Source: Desulfovibrio sp.
GTDB taxonomy: Bacteria; Desulfobacterota; Desulfovibrionia; Desulfovibrionales; Desulfovibrionaceae
Direction of reading: 5' to 3'
DNA: 5,269 bases
Assembly: GCA_014804915.1 (NCBI GenBank)
Contig: JAAUYW010000110.1
Span: forward strand, 1 to 5,269
Shown: positions 5,269 through 5,269 of the stretch, piece after piece
Position numbering within the stretch: position 1 is the first letter of the stretch
How the letters are laid out: every line of letters begins with the position of its first letter
Notes under the pieces: model-generated
The model's database searches: none
Seen by the model: the letters and a program-made list of their open reading frames with translations, nothing else
What the model was told of the DNA's origin: nothing
Made by a program: the position numbers and the translations under genes

Positions 5269-5269
5269 A

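Noticed and set aside
1..5269. tRNA genes, CRISPR arrays, insertion sequences or clear attachment sites
   Set aside because: No cloverleaf-like sequence, regularly spaced repeats, transposase motifs or terminal inverted repeats were seen, and no direct repeat flanks the cassette convincingly.

Overview
The window looks like accessory DNA of a Gram-negative bacterium: the 3' end of a prophage tail-fibre module, then a small independently promoted cassette, then a convergent gene cluster of different base composition. The phage proteins resemble those of Mu-like or P2-like prophages in Desulfovibrio and its relatives. That host guess is a pattern impression, not a search result.

Positions 1-2624 (+ strand) hold four tightly packed phage genes, each with a strong Shine-Dalgarno directly after the previous stop. 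They are the C-terminal part of a large tail/baseplate protein, a tail fibre with an Ala/Lys/Thr-rich helical shaft, a DUF4376-like tail-fibre assembly protein, and a short conserved-looking phage protein of unknown role. A clear intrinsic terminator (2652-2682) closes the unit.

Positions 2625-3027 are non-coding. They contain the terminator, a hairpin-rich stretch with poly-T tracts (2763-2843), and an almost perfect sigma70 promoter (TTGACA, 17 bp, TATATT) with an inverted repeat across its -10. This promoter drives a 98-aa unknown protein (3028-3324) and probably a 180-aa J-domain protein (3435-3977), followed by another intrinsic terminator (4001-4024). The layout is that of a prophage cargo ('moron') cassette. 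A terminator-like hairpin between the two genes faces the minus strand, which the present gene order does not explain.

Positions 4023-5269 (- strand) are AT-richer (about 36-48% GC by hand count in sampled rows). Read from the right edge they encode a GHKL-type ATPase, a STAS-like DUF4325 protein coupled to it by an ATGA overlap, and a small membrane-anchored protein. This resembles an anti-sigma kinase/anti-anti-sigma (RsbW/RsbV-like) partner pair with a membrane component, and is the best candidate for an undescribed system here. The ATPase is split by a one-base frameshift in a short T run: its N-box half (5092-5268) and its G1/G2-box half (4754-5134) lie in different frames. The gene is therefore a pseudogene, a sequencing error, or a recoded gene.
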